This document shows positions 43,105 to 52,047 of a stretch of DNA of 64,000 nt, one piece after another. Under the pieces are notes generated by a model. It saw only the letters and a list, made by a program, of their open reading frames with translations. It was not told where the DNA came from and ran no database searches. Made by a program: the position numbers and the translations under genes. Source of the DNA: Aquipseudomonas alcaligenes (lineage in GTDB: Bacteria; Pseudomonadota; Gammaproteobacteria; Pseudomonadales; Pseudomonadaceae); assembly GCF_900156545.1 (NCBI RefSeq), contig NZ_FTNW01000002.1, positions 372,001 through 436,000 on the forward strand, given 5' to 3'. The number at the start of each line of letters is the position of its first letter. The stretch's first letter is position 1.

Positions 43105-44268
43105 ATGGACTTTGAGCTGAACGAAGAACAACGCCTGCTGGTCGACAGCGCCCGCGCCTTCGCCGCGCGGGAACTGGCGCCACACGCCGCCGACTGGGAC
43201 CGCGAGCAGCACTTCCCGCTGGAAGTGATCCGCCGCGCCGCCGAGCAGGGCTACCTGGCCCTGTACATCGGCGAGGACGACGGCGGCCTGGGCCTGTCGC
43301 GCCTGACCAGTTCGCTGATCTTCGAACAGCTCGCCGCCGGCTGCGTGGCCACCACCGCCTACCTGACCATCCACAATATGGCCAGCTGGATGCTGGCGAG
43401 TTTCGCTGATGCAGCCCTGAAGGCGCAGTACCTGCCGGGGCTGACCACGGGCGAGCTGCTGGCCTCCTACTGCCTGACCGAGCCGGACGCCGGCTCCGAC
43501 GCCGCCCACCTGCGCACCCGCGCCCGCCGCGAGGGCGACGAGTACGTGCTGGATGGCAGCAAGTGCTTTATCTCCGGTGCGGGCAGCACGGATGTCTTGA
43601 TCGTCATGGCGCGCACCGGCGAAGACGGCGCCAGGGGCATCTCCTGCTTCCTGGTGCCAGCCAATGCCCCCGGCGTGAAGTACGGGCGCAACGAGGACAA
43701 GATGGGCTGGAAGGCGCAGCCAACCCGTACCATCAGCTTCGAGGACGTGCGCATCCCCGCTGGCAACCGCATCGGTCCCGAAGGCCAGGGCTTCGTCTAC
43801 GCCATGAAGGGCCTGGACGGCGGCCGCCTGAACATCGCCAGCTGCTCGCTCGGCGCAGCCCAGGCGGCACTGGAGCAGAGCCTGCGCTACGTGGAGGAAC
43901 GCAAGCAGTTCGGCAAACCACTGGCCGAGTTCCAGGCCCTGCAGTTCAAGCTGGCCGATATGCTCACCGATTTAACAGCGAGTAGGCAGATGGTGCGCCT
44001 GGCCGCGCACAAGCTCGATCATGGCCACGCCGAGGCCGCGCTGTACTGTGCCATGGCCAAGCGCTTCGCCACCGACCACTGCTTCGCCCTGTGCAACGAA
44101 GCGCTGCAACTGCACGGCGGCTACGGTTACCTGAACGACTACCCACTGGAGCGCTGGGTGCGCGACAGCCGCGTACACCAGATACTGGAAGGGACCAACG
44201 AGATCATGCGGGTGATCATCGCCCGCCGCCTGCTGGACCAGGGCGGCATGCTCGATCGCCTGCTGTAG
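43105..44268 (+). CDS. Acyl-CoA dehydrogenase, probable isobutyryl-CoA dehydrogenase
   Basis: The protein has 387 residues of standard acyl-CoA dehydrogenase fold. YCLTEPDAGSDAAHLRTRARREG near 130-152 binds FAD and substrate; the catalytic Glu366 lies in EGTNEIMRVIIARRLL. It has no signal peptide. In the valine pathway the step from isobutyryl-CoA to methacrylyl-CoA is made by such an enzyme, and the gene lies between mmsA and two enoyl-CoA hydratase-family genes, which makes this assignment likely. Base composition is like its neighbours. Confidence 0.9.
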   Translation: MDFELNEEQRLLVDSARAFAARELAPHAADWDREQHFPLEVIRRAAEQGYLALYIGEDDGGLGLSRLTSSLIFEQLAAGCVATTAYLTIHNMASWMLASFADAALKAQYLPGLTTGELLASYCLTEPDAGSDAAHLRTRARREGDEYVLDGSKCFISGAGSTDVLIVMARTGEDGARGISCFLVPANAPGVKYGRNEDKMGWKAQPTRTISFEDVRIPAGNRIGPEGQGFVYAMKGLDGGRLNIASCSLGAAQAALEQSLRYVEERKQFGKPLAEFQALQFKLADMLTDLTASRQMVRLAAHKLDHGHAEAALYCAMAKRFATDHCFALCNEALQLHGGYGYLNDYPLERWVRDSRVHQILEGTNEIMRVIIARRLLDQGGMLDRLL

Positions 44269-44282
44269 TTTTAGCTTTTAGT

Positions 44283-44387
44283 CCCCTCTCCCTCCGGGAG
44301 AGGGTTAGGGTGAGGGGTTGAGTCGATCCAGACACCCTCACCCTACGCGGGCCGCCCCCGCCCCTCTTCCCAAAGGGAGAGGGAGAC
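44283..44387. repeat. CCCTCTCCC/GGGAGAGGG dispersed repeat, locus 3 (two inverted units)
   Basis: CCCTCTCCCTCCGGGAGAGG is followed by GTTAGGGTGAGGG; an inverted copy carries CACCCTCACCCTA and CCCTCTTCCCAAAGGGAGAG. It fills the 137-bp gap between two genes of the valine operon, so the repeat would be transcribed and could form a large hairpin in the mRNA. Confidence 0.8.
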
Positions 44388-44405
44388 CAACTTACGAGGA
44401 CCGTT

Positions 44406-45224
44406 ATGAGCACCGCCATCGAACCCTACAACCCCGGCATGTTCGACCTGACCCACAAGCTGACCGTGGAGAAGCACGGCCATACCGCGCTGATCACCAT
44501 CAACCACCCGCCGGCCAACACCTGGGATCGCGACTCGCTGATCGGCCTCATGCAGGTGGTCGAGCACCTCAACCGCGACGACGACATCTATGCCCTGGTG
44601 GTGACCGGCCAGGGCAGCAAGTTCTTCAGCGCCGGTGCCGACCTCAACCTGTTCGCTGACGGCGACAAGGCCCGCGCCCGCGAGATGGCGCGGCGCTTCG
44701 GCGAGGCCTTCGAGACCCTGCGCGACTTCCGCGGCGTGTCCATCGCCGCGATCAACGGCTACGCCATGGGCGGTGGCCTGGAATGCGCCCTGGCCTGCGA
44801 CATCCGCATAGCCGAACGGCAGGCACAGATGGCCCTGCCGGAAGCCACGGTCGGCCTGCTGCCCTGCGCCGGCGGCACCCAGGCGCTGCCGTGGCTGGTC
44901 GGCGAAGGCTGGGCCAAGCGCATGATCCTCTGTGGCGAACGCATCGACGCCGAAACCGCCCTGCGCATCGGCCTGATCGAACAGGTGGTGGACAGCGGCG
45001 AAGCACGCGGCACCGCCCTGCTGCTGGCGGCCAAGGTGGCGCGGCAGAGCCCAGTGGCGGTGCGCACCATCAAGCCGCTGATCCAGGGCGCCCGCGAACG
45101 CGGCCCGAACACCTGGCTCTCCGAGGAACGCGAGCGCTTCGTCGACCTGTTCGACGCCGACGATACCCGCGAGGGCGTCAACGCCTTCCTCGAGAAACGC
45201 AACGCCCAGTGGCGTAACAAGTGA
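44406..45224 (+). CDS. Enoyl-CoA hydratase family protein
   Basis: The protein has 272 residues, with GAGGA before the ATG. It is a crotonase-fold enzyme. The oxyanion-hole block is VTGQGSKFFSAGADLNLF near 63-80, and GYAMGGGLECALACDIRIAERQAQMALPE near 120-148 has the second glycine cluster and the active-site Glu. The likely reaction in this operon is hydration of methacrylyl-CoA to 3-hydroxyisobutyryl-CoA. Close relatives also carry other crotonase activities, so the exact step is inferred from context. Confidence 0.88.
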   Translation: MSTAIEPYNPGMFDLTHKLTVEKHGHTALITINHPPANTWDRDSLIGLMQVVEHLNRDDDIYALVVTGQGSKFFSAGADLNLFADGDKARAREMARRFGEAFETLRDFRGVSIAAINGYAMGGGLECALACDIRIAERQAQMALPEATVGLLPCAGGTQALPWLVGEGWAKRMILCGERIDAETALRIGLIEQVVDSGEARGTALLLAAKVARQSPVAVRTIKPLIQGARERGPNTWLSEERERFVDLFDADDTREGVNAFLEKRNAQWRNK

Positions 45225-45231
45225 CGACCAC

Positions 45232-46335
45232 ATGAACATGCATTTCGAAGAACGCGCCGCCCAGCATGGCTACCGCATCGGCATCGCCAGCCTGGACGCC
45301 GAGAAGAGCCTCAACGCCCTGACCCTGCCGATGATCGAGGCCCTGGACGCCAAGCTGAAGCAGTGGGCCGAAGACGAGCGTATCGCCTGCGTGCTACTGC
45401 GCGGTAATGGGCCGAAGGCCTTCTGCGCCGGTGGCGACGTGGTGCAACTGGTGCAGCAGTGCCGCGAGCATCCGGGTGAAGTGCCGCCGCTGGCGCGACG
45501 CTTCTTCGCCGACGAATACCGCCTCGATCACCGCATCCACACCTATCCGAAACCGCTGATGTGCTGGGCCCATGGCCACGTGCTGGGCGGCGGCATGGGC
45601 CTGATGCAGGGCGCGGCCATCCGCATCGTCACCCCGAGCAGCCGCCTGGGCATGCCGGAGATCAATATCGGCCTGTATCCGGACGTGGGCGGCAGCTGGT
45701 TCCTCGCCCGCCTGCCGGGCAAGCTCGGCCTGTTCCTCGGTCTCACCGCCGCCAGCATCAATGCCCGCGACGCCCTGGACCTGGACCTGGCCGACCGCTT
45801 CCTGCGAGATGATCAGCAGGACGCGCTACTCGACGGCCTGGTGCAGATGAACTGGCAACAGCAGGCGCCGGAACAGCTCAACAGCCTGCTGCGCGCCCTG
45901 GAGCACGAGGCCCGCGCCGAGTTGCCGCAGGCTCAGTGGCTGCCGCGCCGCGCACGCATCGACGCCCTGCTCGATGTGGCCGAGCTGCCCGCCGCCTGGC
46001 ATGCGCTGAGCGCCCTGCAGGGCGACGACGACCCGCTGCTGGCACGCGCCGCCAAGACCCTGGCCGCCGGCTGCCCGCTGACCGCGCACCTGGTCTGGGA
46101 GCAGATCCGCCGCGCCCGCCACCTGTCGCTGGCCGAAGTGTTCCGCATGGAGTACGCCATGAGCCTGAACTGCTGCCGCCACCCGGAATTCCCCGAGGGC
46201 GTGCGCGCCCGCCTGATCGACAAGGACCAGGCGCCGAAGTGGCACTGGCCCGACCCGGCCGCCATTCCGGCGGCGGTGATCGCCGCGCACTTCGCGCCGG
46301 TCTGGGACGGCGAGCATCCGCTGACGGATTTGTAG
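45232..46335 (+). CDS. 3-hydroxyisobutyryl-CoA hydrolase
   Basis: The protein has 367 residues, longer than a simple hydratase, as expected for the HIBCH branch of the crotonase family. ACVLLRGNGPKAFCAGGDVVQL near 50 and WAHGHVLGGGMGLMQGAAIRIVTPSSRLGMPE near 111-142 form the active site. The C-terminal region (MEYAMSLNCCRHPEFPEGVRARLIDK) matches HIBCH proteins. It releases free 3-hydroxyisobutyrate from the CoA ester, the step before MmsB. It starts 7 bp after the upstream hydratase gene. Confidence 0.92.
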   Translation: MNMHFEERAAQHGYRIGIASLDAEKSLNALTLPMIEALDAKLKQWAEDERIACVLLRGNGPKAFCAGGDVVQLVQQCREHPGEVPPLARRFFADEYRLDHRIHTYPKPLMCWAHGHVLGGGMGLMQGAAIRIVTPSSRLGMPEINIGLYPDVGGSWFLARLPGKLGLFLGLTAASINARDALDLDLADRFLRDDQQDALLDGLVQMNWQQQAPEQLNSLLRALEHEARAELPQAQWLPRRARIDALLDVAELPAAWHALSALQGDDDPLLARAAKTLAAGCPLTAHLVWEQIRRARHLSLAEVFRMEYAMSLNCCRHPEFPEGVRARLIDKDQAPKWHWPDPAAIPAAVIAAHFAPVWDGEHPLTDL

Positions 46336-46344
46336 GAGCGAGCC

Positions 46345-46404
46345 GTAGCCCGGATGAAATCCGGGAGGGCTGCGAAACCGCGACCCGGATTGCATCCGGG
46401 CTAC
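46345..46404. repeat. Inverted pair of the GTAGCCCGGAT dispersed repeat
   Basis: GTAGCCCGGATGAAATCCGG (46345-46364) is matched by an inverted copy at 46384-46404 ending GCATCCGGGCTAC, with one mismatch over 21 bases. A fragment of a different repeat, TGTAGGAGCGAGCC, precedes it. Both are common Pseudomonas intergenic repeats. They lie in the 239-bp gap before mmsB. Confidence 0.75.
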
Positions 46405-46414
46405 GTACCGACAC

Positions 46415-46519
46415 TCCCCTCTCCCATTTATGGGAAAGGGGTTAGCGCGGCCCGCGCTGGGAGAGGGAAGGCAGCCTGCGCTTCCCCTCTCCCTGACCCT
46501 CTCCCCCAGGGGAGAGGGA
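46415..46519. repeat. CCCTCTCCC/GGGAGAGGG dispersed repeat, locus 4
   Basis: CCCCTCTCCCATTTATGGGA is the degenerate left unit and GGGAGAGGG-type and CCCTCTCCC-type units follow, ending CCCAGGGGAGAGGG. It directly follows the GTAGCCCGGAT pair. Together they occupy most of the space between the hydrolase gene and mmsB. Confidence 0.7.
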
Positions 46520-46574
46520 AGAACAAGGGCCTGCACGGCCACACCATCACCGGGACTGTACAAGGAGAACAACA

Positions 46575-47459
46575 ATGACCCAGATCGCCTTTATCGGCCT
46601 CGGCCACATGGGCCTGCCGATGGCCCGCAACCTGCTCAAGGCCGGCTTTGCCGTCACCGCCTTCGACCTGGCGCAGGAGGCGCTGGACGCCTTCACCCAG
46701 GACGGAGGCAAGAGCGCATCCAGTGCCGCCGAAGCCGTGCGCGACGCCCAGGTGGTGGTCAGCATGCTGCCCGCCAGCCGCCATGTGGAGGGTCTGTACC
46801 TGGGCGATGACGGTCTGCTGCAGAAGATCACCCCCGGTAGCCTGGTACTGGAATGCTCGACCATCGCCCCGGACTCCGCGCGCAAGGTGCATGCGGCCGC
46901 CGCCGCGCGTGGCATCGCCCTGCTCGATGCACCCGTGTCAGGCGGTACCGCCGGCGCCGCCGCCGGCACCCTGACCTTCATGGTCGGCGGCAAGGCCGAG
47001 GCGCTGGAATGCGCGCGCACCGTCCTCGCCGCGATGGGCAAGAACATCTTCCACGCCGGCCCCGACGGTGCCGGCCAGGTGGCCAAGGTGTGCAACAACC
47101 AGCTACTCGCCGTGCACATGATCGGCACCGCCGAGGCCATGGCCCTGGGCGTGGCCAGCGGCCTGGACCCGGCCGTGCTGGCCGAGATCATGCGCCAGAG
47201 TTCGGGCGGCAACTGGAGCCTGGAGAAGTACAACCCCTGGCCGGGGGTGATGGACAACGTGCCGGCGTCGAAAGGCTACAGCGGTGGCTTCATGGCCGAG
47301 CTGATGGCCAAGGACCTCGGTCTGGCCCAGGAAGCCGCGCAGGCCACCGGCAGCAGCACACCGATGGGTGCGCTGGCGCTGCAGCTGTATCGCCTGCTGC
47401 TCAAGCAGGGCAACGGCAAGCTGGACTTCTCGGCAGTGCAGAAACTGTTCGTCGAATGA
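46575..47459 (+). CDS. mmsB: 3-hydroxyisobutyrate dehydrogenase
   Basis: The protein has 294 residues, with AAGGAGAA before the ATG. The N-terminal Rossmann fold has IAFIGLGHMGLPMARNLLKAG. DAPVSGGTAGAAAGTLTFMVGG near 117-138 is the substrate-binding signature of beta-hydroxyacid dehydrogenases, and Lys171 in GQVAKVCNN is the catalytic lysine. It oxidises 3-hydroxyisobutyrate to methylmalonate semialdehyde with NAD, the substrate of MmsA. It is the last gene of the operon, closed by a terminator at 47474-47504. Confidence 0.96.
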   Translation: MTQIAFIGLGHMGLPMARNLLKAGFAVTAFDLAQEALDAFTQDGGKSASSAAEAVRDAQVVVSMLPASRHVEGLYLGDDGLLQKITPGSLVLECSTIAPDSARKVHAAAAARGIALLDAPVSGGTAGAAAGTLTFMVGGKAEALECARTVLAAMGKNIFHAGPDGAGQVAKVCNNQLLAVHMIGTAEAMALGVASGLDPAVLAEIMRQSSGGNWSLEKYNPWPGVMDNVPASKGYSGGFMAELMAKDLGLAQEAAQATGSSTPMGALALQLYRLLLKQGNGKLDFSAVQKLFVE

Positions 47460-47473
47460 ACGGCTGAACAGGA

Positions 47474-47504
47474 AAACGGCGAAGGACCTGTATCCTTCGC
47501 CGTT
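47474..47504. terminator. Terminator between mmsB and the convergent lipoprotein gene
   Basis: AACGGCGAAGGA and TCCTTCGCCGTT form a perfect 12-bp stem around CCTGTA. The A- and T-runs are short (AAAAC on the left, GTT on the right). Its position between convergent genes suggests bidirectional termination. Confidence 0.7.
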
Positions 47505-47510
47505 CCCCCA

Positions 47511-47984
47511 TCAGTAGGCGCGGCGCGTACCGCCCACACCCTCGCGCTGTTGCGAGTGGCGCCTGCCATCATGCTCGCGAGTGCCGTCGTGCCGGCGCGG
47601 ATAGCCGTCATAACGCTGCCCGCCATGTTGCTGCTGCCAGTAAGACCGGTCGCGGCGGTCATGGCTGCGATAGCGCTGGTCCCAGCCATGGCGCGGTGGC
47701 TGGTAACCACGGTCATGCTCGCGATAGCGCTCGTGGCGCCTGCCATCCTGCCATTGGTAACGACCGTCATAGCCCGGCGCGTAGTAGGAGTGGCGACGCT
47801 CCTGATAACGGTCGCGGTGCCAACGGTGATAGCTGCGATCGTCTTCGTAGTAATAGATGCGGGTGGAGGGATAACTCTCGTAATAGCGCACACTGGGGCC
47901 GGGATAACCGTAGTCACCACCGTACACGGCGCAACCGCTGAGGCTCAGGGCCAGAACTGCAAGGACAAGGACTAGACGGGACAT
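47511..47984 (-). CDS. Small Tyr/Arg/His-rich lipoprotein
   Basis: The protein has 157 residues from ATG 47984, preceded by GGAGG. The signal peptide MSRLVLVLAVLALSLSGC has a lipobox (LSGC). The mature protein is unusually rich in Tyr, Arg, His, Asp and Gln, with repeated YR, RYR and HDR motifs, for example GYPGPSVRYYESYPS and YYAPGYDGRYQWQDGRRHER. It is likely to be disordered. No family was recognised. It lies downstream of the cellulose operon in the same orientation (126-bp gap). Confidence 0.65.
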   Translation of the reverse strand: MSRLVLVLAVLALSLSGCAVYGGDYGYPGPSVRYYESYPSTRIYYYEDDRSYHRWHRDRYQERRHSYYAPGYDGRYQWQDGRRHERYREHDRGYQPPRHGWDQRYRSHDRRDRSYWQQQHGGQRYDGYPRRHDGTREHDGRRHSQQREGVGGTRRAY

Positions 47985-48110
47985 GGCGGCCTCCTTCGAC
48001 CGCGGGGAAGGCGCCGGCGAGTGCCGGCTCCGGGACTGCTCCCACTGCATCTGACCGCGTCACCGGGGCAGGCACATGCCGCGCCCCGGGCGAACTTTCA
48101 TTACAATTTG

Positions 48111-49247
48111 TTACAGCGTCGGCAGCTCGATGTCGTCCTTGTAGGGCGACTGCAGGTCGCGCTCGGGAATCTCCCAGATCAGCAGCTGCGGTGGCGTTTC
48201 GCGGAAAGCCGGGCTGGCAAAGTAGTCCTTGGCGGCGCCGGAGAACTCGCCGCCGTCCTTGGCGAAGTTACCCAGGCTGGCCCCCAGTGCCTGCTCAAGG
48301 AAGGCCACGAAGTTGGAGTTGCGCGAGAACGAGGTACCGATCAGCGCGACATTGGGCAGCTGACTGTCACCGAACAGGTCATCCTCGCTCATCGCCTCGG
48401 CCTGCTCGACCTTGCTGAAACGCGACTCGGCCACCCGCTCGCCGGCCGGCTGCAGGCCTTCCGGCAGCCAGTCGAGGCCCGCCAGGCGCACCAGATCGCC
48501 AGGGCGCGGCGCCTCTGCCTGCAGCTCGCGCTTGAGCTGCTGGGCCGGTGTCGGGGTCACGCCGAGCGCGCCGATCTGCGGCGCCAGGGCCATTGCGGCA
48601 GCCTGCGCCCCTGCTTCGCTCCAGTGGGTGTCGCTGCGCAGGTAGGCCGAACTGCCCAGCGTCTGCAGGGTCGGCGCCAGGTCCAGCACCGCCACGCCGG
48701 CCTGCTGCAGCTGCGCCTGCCAGCGCTGCGCGCGATCAGCCAGCTGGGCGGAACGGCTGATACCGCACAGCTGGTCGGCGGCGATCCGGCTCTTGTCCGG
48801 CACCAGCGCCACCAGCAGGCGGATGTTGCGCGCCGCCAGCCAGTCACGTACAGCGAGCACCTTTTGCGCACGCGCCTGAGCATTGGCCTCGGCATTCGGG
48901 TGAATGCGGTTCTCATCGGCCAGGAACAGCCAGCCCGGACACCCCTGACGCACGCGCGCACCAGTGTCGCCAATCAGCAGCCAGCTGGCGGCGCGCTCCA
49001 GGTCGGCCGCCTTCTTGGCCAGGGTGACGTGGGAAAGCTCCTTGGCAACATGCTGCGTCAGCGCGCCATCGAGCATCTGCTCCAGGCTGAGTTGCTCGGT
49101 CGGCTGCAAAGCAACCTTATCGCTCACCAGCATGGCCCAGAGCACAGAGGCCAGGCCAGCCACGAGGAAGACCAGCATCACAATGCCCGCGAGGGGACTC
49201 AGTTTCGCGGCTAAATCCTCGGCGGCTGAGTTGTGGGTATCAGTCAT
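48111..49247 (-). CDS. wssI: AlgJ/AlgX-like cellulose O-acetylation protein WssI
   Basis: The protein has 378 residues from ATG 49247 (GTG 49250 adjacent). A membrane anchor at about 17-40 is followed by a periplasmic SGNH-like AlgX/AlgJ domain. The catalytic pair is in SDTHWSEAGAQ near residue 205 (Asp and His), and the serine is in NVALIGTSFSRNSNF near 300. AlgJ and AlgX bring acetyl groups to alginate; this homologue in a cellulose operon should do the same for cellulose. It follows the MBOAT gene by 11 bp and is the last gene of the operon, as no wssJ is found downstream. Confidence 0.88.
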   Translation of the reverse strand: MTDTHNSAAEDLAAKLSPLAGIVMLVFLVAGLASVLWAMLVSDKVALQPTEQLSLEQMLDGALTQHVAKELSHVTLAKKAADLERAASWLLIGDTGARVRQGCPGWLFLADENRIHPNAEANAQARAQKVLAVRDWLAARNIRLLVALVPDKSRIAADQLCGISRSAQLADRAQRWQAQLQQAGVAVLDLAPTLQTLGSSAYLRSDTHWSEAGAQAAAMALAPQIGALGVTPTPAQQLKRELQAEAPRPGDLVRLAGLDWLPEGLQPAGERVAESRFSKVEQAEAMSEDDLFGDSQLPNVALIGTSFSRNSNFVAFLEQALGASLGNFAKDGGEFSGAAKDYFASPAFRETPPQLLIWEIPERDLQSPYKDDIELPTL

Positions 49248-49258
49248 CACTTCAGGCC

Positions 49259-50674
49259 TTAGAACTGGAAGTACAGGAAGGGCACGGTTTCACGGCTGGC
49301 GATCAGAGCAAACGACAACAGGAAGCCCAGCACCGGCCACAGGGAGCCCGCCAGCCAGAACAGGGCATTGTGGCCGTAGCGCGCCTCGAAGCGCTGCTGA
49401 TAGATCGGTGCAATCACGCAGAACACGCCAAGTAACGCGGCGATCGCATGCGTGGGACGAACAGTCGCCGCCAGGGCATCGCCCATGGCAAAGGCATGCA
49501 GACCGAATTGACCGGCATACATGTTAAGCGCCGTCGCAAAATCAGGGGCACGGAACAGGGTCCAGGCCAGCGCGACAAACAGCAGCGTCAGCACGTGTGA
49601 CAGTGCCCTGGGCATACTGAACCATCCCGCGCCGCTCCAGACGCGCGCCACGCACAGGGCAACCCCGTGCGCGAACCCCCACAGCAGGAAGTTCCAGCTA
49701 TCGCCACCATGCCACAGGCCGGCAATAGCCATGGTCAGCAGCAGATTGCGGTAGATCATCCACTTGCTGCCGCGGTTACCGCCAAAGGGAATGTACAGGT
49801 AATCGCGAATCCAACTGGACAAGGACAGGTGCCAGCGCCGCCAGAAGTCCTGGATGCTGCTTGCCAGATAGGGTCGATTGAAGTTCTCCGGGAAATGGAA
49901 GCCGAGCATCAGGCCGATACCGATGGCCATGGCACTGTAACCGGCGAAGTCGAAGAACAGTTGCAGTGAATAGGCCAGACAGCCCATCCAGGCGTCGACA
50001 AAGCTTGGCTCGGGCAGCGCGAACGCTACGTCAACCACGGGCGCCAGGCTGTCGGCCACCAGCACCTTCATGCTCATACCGATCATGAAACGCCGGGCGC
50101 CGAGGCTGAAGTTGCGTCGGCTCAATCCGCGGCGGTGGAGGTCTTCGCTCACCCAGCTGTAACGAATGATCGGCCCGGCGATGGATTGACCAAACATCAG
50201 CAGGTAGGTGGCGTAGTCGACGAAGCTGCGCTCTACCTTGACGGTGCGCCGATACACGTCAACCAGGTAGGAAATGGCCTGCAGGACAATGAACGACAGC
50301 CCCGCCGGCAAGGCCACCTTCTGCCACTCCAGCGGCATCGCGCCCTGAGACATCAACAGCTCATTGAGGGTCGCAGCCAGGATGTTGGCGTACTTGTACC
50401 AGCACAGCACCAGTACGTTGAGCACGATCATGGCCGCCAACCAGCGCCCACGACTCTTCGAGCCGAGTGGTGCTCGATCAATCAGCAGACCACCCACCCA
50501 GGAGATCAGGGTCAGCACCGTGTGCAGCAGCATGAACATCGGGCTGAGCCAGCCAAAGAACACCCAGCTCCCGACGAGCAGCACAGCGTTGCGCCACTGC
50601 GTGGGTGAGATCACATAGATCAGCAGAACGAGGGGTAGAAAAAGCGTCAGGAACTCGAGTGAGGTGAAGACCAT
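49259..50674 (-). CDS. wssH: MBOAT acetyltransferase WssH (AlgI-like)
   Basis: The protein has 471 residues with about ten to twelve membrane helices. The opening MVFTSLEFLTLFLPLVLLIY, the middle PENFNRPYLASSIQDFWRRWH near 262-282, and the catalytic His322 in AIAGLWHGGDSWNF are diagnostic of AlgI-type MBOAT proteins. It should move acetyl groups from a cytoplasmic donor across the membrane to periplasmic acetyl-transfer proteins. It is homologous to AlgI of the alginate system, and in wss operons WssH is required for acetylation of cellulose. Confidence 0.93.
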   Translation of the reverse strand: MVFTSLEFLTLFLPLVLLIYVISPTQWRNAVLLVGSWVFFGWLSPMFMLLHTVLTLISWVGGLLIDRAPLGSKSRGRWLAAMIVLNVLVLCWYKYANILAATLNELLMSQGAMPLEWQKVALPAGLSFIVLQAISYLVDVYRRTVKVERSFVDYATYLLMFGQSIAGPIIRYSWVSEDLHRRGLSRRNFSLGARRFMIGMSMKVLVADSLAPVVDVAFALPEPSFVDAWMGCLAYSLQLFFDFAGYSAMAIGIGLMLGFHFPENFNRPYLASSIQDFWRRWHLSLSSWIRDYLYIPFGGNRGSKWMIYRNLLLTMAIAGLWHGGDSWNFLLWGFAHGVALCVARVWSGAGWFSMPRALSHVLTLLFVALAWTLFRAPDFATALNMYAGQFGLHAFAMGDALAATVRPTHAIAALLGVFCVIAPIYQQRFEARYGHNALFWLAGSLWPVLGFLLSFALIASRETVPFLYFQF

Positions 50675-50683
50675 GTCGGGATC

Positions 50684-51343
50684 TTAATTGGCCAGGTTGT
50701 CGACGGCCTGGAACAGGCGCGGACCCTGGGCCGAGGGCACCAGGAACAGGGTGTAGCGCTGGCCGGCGGCCAGTTGGCCGAGGTCCAGCGGCTGGCCGAC
50801 GGCGGCACCGCCGCAACGCAGCTGCACGGACAGCTTCAGTGGGTTGATCGAACGCCGCTGCAGGCTGCCTTCGGCGACATCCTTGAAGATGTCTACATTA
50901 CGCCCGGCGGCTTGCAGGCCGGCGTTGGCGCAACTGCCATCGAGGCTGTAGAAGGCCAGCGAGGCTTTCAGGGCGTTGAAATCATCCGGCTGCTCGCGCA
51001 GGGTCACCAGGCGCAGTTCCTTGCCGTTACCCAGGCCGACCACGGTGGCGAACTCACCCGGCTCGACACTGACATCCAGCGCCTGTTGCGCGTCGCCCTG
51101 CTTCAGGCTGCCCTGGATCGGCTTGCCGGCCGGCACGGTGAGGAAATCGGAGGCGCGCTGCTCGCCTTCCAGGCGCAGGCTGGCGCCGTTGGCGGCGTTC
51201 AGCTCCAGCGGCGTCTCGCCGGCGTTGAAGAAGCGCAGGAAGGCCGAATCTTCGCTGGGGCCGGTGGGATACAGCGGAATCTCCGCCGCCAGGGCCTGGC
51301 CCAGCGGCAGCACAGCGAACAGACCGAGCAGCACGCGCTTCAT
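50684..51343 (-). CDS. wssG: AlgF-like cellulose acetylation protein WssG
   Basis: The protein has 219 residues from ATG 51343, 6 bp after GGAGG; an ATG at 51346 overlaps the upstream stop codon. The signal peptide is MKRVLLGLFAVLPLGQALAA, followed by AEIPLYPTGPSEDSAFLRFFNAG, the opening of AlgF-like domains. It is a beta-rich periplasmic protein. AlgF is an adaptor for acetyl transfer in alginate synthesis, and WssG is the corresponding cellulose protein. The start overlaps or abuts the stop of the WssF gene, which indicates coupling. Confidence 0.88.
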   Translation of the reverse strand: MKRVLLGLFAVLPLGQALAAEIPLYPTGPSEDSAFLRFFNAGETPLELNAANGASLRLEGEQRASDFLTVPAGKPIQGSLKQGDAQQALDVSVEPGEFATVVGLGNGKELRLVTLREQPDDFNALKASLAFYSLDGSCANAGLQAAGRNVDIFKDVAEGSLQRRSINPLKLSVQLRCGGAAVGQPLDLGQLAAGQRYTLFLVPSAQGPRLFQAVDNLAN

Positions 51344-52002
51344 CATTTGCCTCCTTTCAGGCTGGCGGCCGGCAGCTTGCTCATCGCCTCGGCGATGGCA
51401 TTGCCCCAGGCCTTGTAGCCGGCCACGGTGAAGTGCTGGCCATCGGTGGTCACCCACTGCCCCGGCTTGGACATCTTCAGCGAGTCGACATAGGTGCAGG
51501 GCGCCACGTTGGCGGCGAGGAACTGCGACATGAACTGGGTGCGCTGGTCGTTCTTCTTGTACTTGCCACCAACCTTGCCCCAGGCCGGGCCGACCCACAC
51601 GCACTTGGTGCCGGTGGCAGCGATGGCCTTGGTCAGGTTGGTCACGCTCTGCCAGGCCCAGGCCTTGGGAAAGGCCGGCTTGTCGTAGGAGGCCATGGTG
51701 TCGCCGATGACCAGCACCACCACGTCAGGCTTCTGCTGTGCAATCAGCTCCTTGATCGGCGTGGTGGTGGCGCCACTGCCCTTGAGCACCAGCTTGCCGT
51801 TGTTGTCCTGCACGGCACCGCAGTCGACCTTCTTGGTCACCAGCCAGTCGGCCGCGCTGGCACCGCAGGCACCGATCGAATGCACGTTGGCGCCCTTGGC
51901 CACCAGCGCCGCGTTGAGCGGCTCGGTCAGGTGGTTCTGCAGGCTCATGTGGCTTTCGCCGAGCACCAGAAGGGTCAGGCCGGCCAGTACGGAAGAAGAC
52001 AT
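51343..52002 (-). CDS. wssF: SGNH-like cellulose acetylation protein WssF, copy 1
   Basis: The protein has 219 residues from ATG 52002, with AAGGAG upstream. It is a close paralogue of the gene immediately upstream (52048-52704). Block I is LLVLGESHMS at about residue 15 (Ser17 nucleophile, with Glu replacing the usual Asp), block III reads VLVIGDTMASYDKP rather than the usual GxND, and block V is TTDGQHFTVAGY with Asp and His. No signal peptide is apparent: the catalytic strand begins within the first 10 residues. In P. fluorescens SBW25 WssF takes part in cellulose acetylation; its exact activity is unclear. The gene is followed by coupled wssG. Confidence 0.85.
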   Translation of the reverse strand: MSSSVLAGLTLLVLGESHMSLQNHLTEPLNAALVAKGANVHSIGACGASAADWLVTKKVDCGAVQDNNGKLVLKGSGATTTPIKELIAQQKPDVVVLVIGDTMASYDKPAFPKAWAWQSVTNLTKAIAATGTKCVWVGPAWGKVGGKYKKNDQRTQFMSQFLAANVAPCTYVDSLKMSKPGQWVTTDGQHFTVAGYKAWGNAIAEAMSKLPAASLKGGK

Positions 52003-52047
52003 CTGAAACTCCTTGAATCGTTCACTGCGTAAAGAGGAATACCGGGC

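Noticed and set aside
4377..46519. Dispersed palindromes as a CRISPR array
   Set aside because: The copies are far apart, not regularly spaced and have no spacer-repeat pattern; no cas genes are present.
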